A stretch of DNA of 7,998 nucleotides from Competibacteraceae bacterium UBA3908 (GTDB lineage: Bacteria > Pseudomonadota > Gammaproteobacteria > Competibacterales > Competibacteraceae), in contig DGFE01000111.1 in NCBI GenBank assembly GCA_002391525.1, positions 1 through 7,998 on the forward strand, in the 5' to 3' direction. Position numbers and translations under genes: made by a program. Each line of letters begins with the position of its first letter. Within the stretch, counting starts at the first letter, position 1. The notes below the pieces were generated by a model. The model did no database searches and was not told where the DNA came from. It worked only from the letters and a program-made list of their open reading frames with translations. Of this stretch, positions 7,051 to 7,998 are shown in pieces.

Positions 7051-7199
7051 GCAAATCGCGCCGCCTTCCGGACGTTTTGAGCGCCGTCATTCAACCGCCC
7101 CTTCCGTTTCCCGGCTATCGCGCCGGTCGTCACCACGACCCCCGGCAGCCCGCGTCCATACCCTCATACCCGCACCCGCTTCAGGAGATCATCGTCGCC

Positions 7200-7964
7200 A
7201 TGAGCTGTTCCCGTCGCCGCCTGCTTCCACTGTTCATGCTGTTGCTGCCGTTGTGCTGGATGGTAGCGACTCCGGCGCGCCCCGCCGAACCGCAGCCCCT
7301 GCCGGATTTTCGCAAGCTGTTCAGGCAAAACGAACCGGCCGTGGTCAACGTCAGCTCGACCCAGACCCCCAGCCGGCAGAGTTCGCCCCGCGCACCCGGC
7401 CTGCCGGAACTGCCGGGCAAGGAAAACCCCTACCTCGAATTCTTCCGGCGCTTCTTTCAAGAGCGTCCCGAACTGCCGGGCGAGCGCCAGACCAATTCGC
7501 TGGGATCGGGGTTCGTCATCTCGCCCGACGGCTACATCCTGACCAACGCCCACGTCGCCCAGGATGCCGACAAGATCATCGTCCGGCTCAGCGATCAGCG
7601 GGAACGGCCGGCCAAGGTCATCGGCGTGGACGATCTGACCGACGTGGCGTTGCTCAAGATCGACGGCGAGAACCTGCCGGTCGTCAAGATCGGTGACTCC
7701 GACGCGCTGGAGGTCGGCGAATGGGTGGTGGCCATCGGTTCACCGTTCGGGCTGGAGCACACCGCTACCCAGGGTATCGTCAGCGCGGTGGGCCGCAACC
7801 TGCCCAGCGGCACTTACGTGCCGTTCATCCAGAGCGATGTCGCGGTCAATCCCGGCAGTTCCGGCGGGCCGCTGTTCAATTTGCGCGGTGAAGTGGTCGG
7901 GATCAATTCGCAGATTTACAGCAGCACCGGCGGCTACATGGGGGTGTCGGTCGCCATCCCCATC
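7200..7964 (+). CDS. mucD: MucD/DegP-type (HtrA, Do family) periplasmic serine endoprotease, 3' part missing at the contig end
   Basis: HtrA proteases degrade or refold misfolded periplasmic proteins; MucD is the Pseudomonas-type member. The genuine reading gives 255 residues, covering the signal peptide and trypsin-like domain but neither PDZ domain of a roughly 450-480-residue enzyme. Residues 1-29 are a signal peptide (RRR 5-7, hydrophobic core, likely cut after ARPA). The catalytic triad is H118 (TNAHV), D148 (LTDVALLKI) and S221 (GSSGGPL, where GNSGGPL is usual). YVPFIQSDVAVNPG (206-219) and VVGINSQI (232-239) are MucD-like. The ATG at 7200 is preceded by AGGAGA (7183-7188), a rather long spacing; a TTG at 7077 in the same frame would bury the signal peptide and is rejected. 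After AIPI (252-255) homology stops abruptly at 7965, where adapter sequence begins; the TGA at 7983-7985 belongs to the adapter. DegQ is a possible alternative name. Confidence 0.92.
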
Positions 7965-7998
7965 CTGTCTCCTATTCACATCTGACGCTGCCGACGCA
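7965..7998. other. Nextera (Tn5 transposase) sequencing adapter left on the contig end
   Basis: The final 34 bases match the reverse complement of the Nextera read-1 transposase oligonucleotide. Positions 7965-7983 match the 19-base Tn5 mosaic end at 17 of 19 (differences at 7972 and 7976), and 7984-7996 match its synthetic tail GACGCTGCCGACG exactly. The last two bases (CA) fit the terminal A with one extra or wrong base. The tail exists in library oligonucleotides, not in natural Tn5/IS50 DNA. Protease homology ends at exactly the base before it. Not part of the genome. Confidence 0.95.

Noticed and set aside
5752..7080. 442-codon plus-strand frame opposite pilU
   Set aside because: Antisense shadow of pilU, which has all the PilT-family catalytic boxes.
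7077..7199. N-terminal extension of the protease from a TTG at 7077
   Set aside because: It would place the signal peptide about 41 residues inside the protein, whereas the ATG at 7200 begins a normal signal peptide and has a Shine-Dalgarno sequence.
7965..7983. Tn5/IS50 mosaic-end-like sequence suggesting a transposon end
   Set aside because: It is followed directly by the synthetic Nextera read-1 tail and the end of the record, so it is library adapter, not a mobile element.
1..7998. Search for CRISPR arrays, insertion sequences, attachment sites and defence-type genes
   Set aside because: No spaced repeat arrays, terminal inverted repeats, transposase motifs or unfamiliar gene clusters were found; the window is conserved core-type genes.

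Overview
The window is GC-rich (roughly two thirds G+C by eye), and almost every base is accounted for by conserved proteins whose closest remembered relatives are gammaproteobacterial: RecG, the type II secretion accessory pair GspA/GspB (ExeA/ExeB), the type IV pilus retraction ATPase PilU, a MucD/DegP-type periplasmic protease and a PotF/PotD-type polyamine-binding protein. This points to a Gram-negative gammaproteobacterium with type IV pili and probably a type II secretion system. Genus cannot be read from the sequence alone.

Layout, left to right. (1) Positions 1-1052, minus strand: a periplasmic polyamine-binding protein whose last residues run off the left edge. (2) 1053-1266: a divergent intergenic region with a good sigma70-type promoter for the polyamine gene and a plausible one for recG. 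(3) 1267-5721, plus strand: a tight recG-gspA-gspB transcription unit, with gaps of 5 and 1 bases and ribosome-binding sites inside the preceding gene. (4) 5737-6915, minus strand: pilU, convergent with gspB, with a small GC hairpin at the junction. (5) 6916-7199: a second divergent intergenic region with AT-rich promoter-like sequence. (6) 7200-7964, plus strand: the signal peptide and protease domain of a MucD/DegP-type enzyme, without its PDZ domains. (7) 7965-7998: not genomic. This is the Nextera (Tn5 mosaic end plus read-1 tail) sequencing adapter, so the right edge is a contig end and the apparent stop codon of the protease gene is an artefact.

Working together: GspA (ATPase with peptidoglycan-binding region) and GspB form an inner-membrane complex that helps the type II secretin pass through peptidoglycan. 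PilU helps PilT pull pili back through a related envelope machine. The MucD-type protease performs periplasmic quality control. Envelope function is a shared theme, but only recG-gspA-gspB looks like a real operon, and recG (replication fork repair) has no obvious functional tie to the other two.

I found no credible new biological system here. The most important observation is the adapter contamination at the right end. Secondary points are the recG start region (TTG start after a T7 tract with an out-of-frame ATG upstream), the isolated gspAB pair, pilU without pilT, a PotF-like rather than PotD-like ligand pocket, and a few unusual motif residues.
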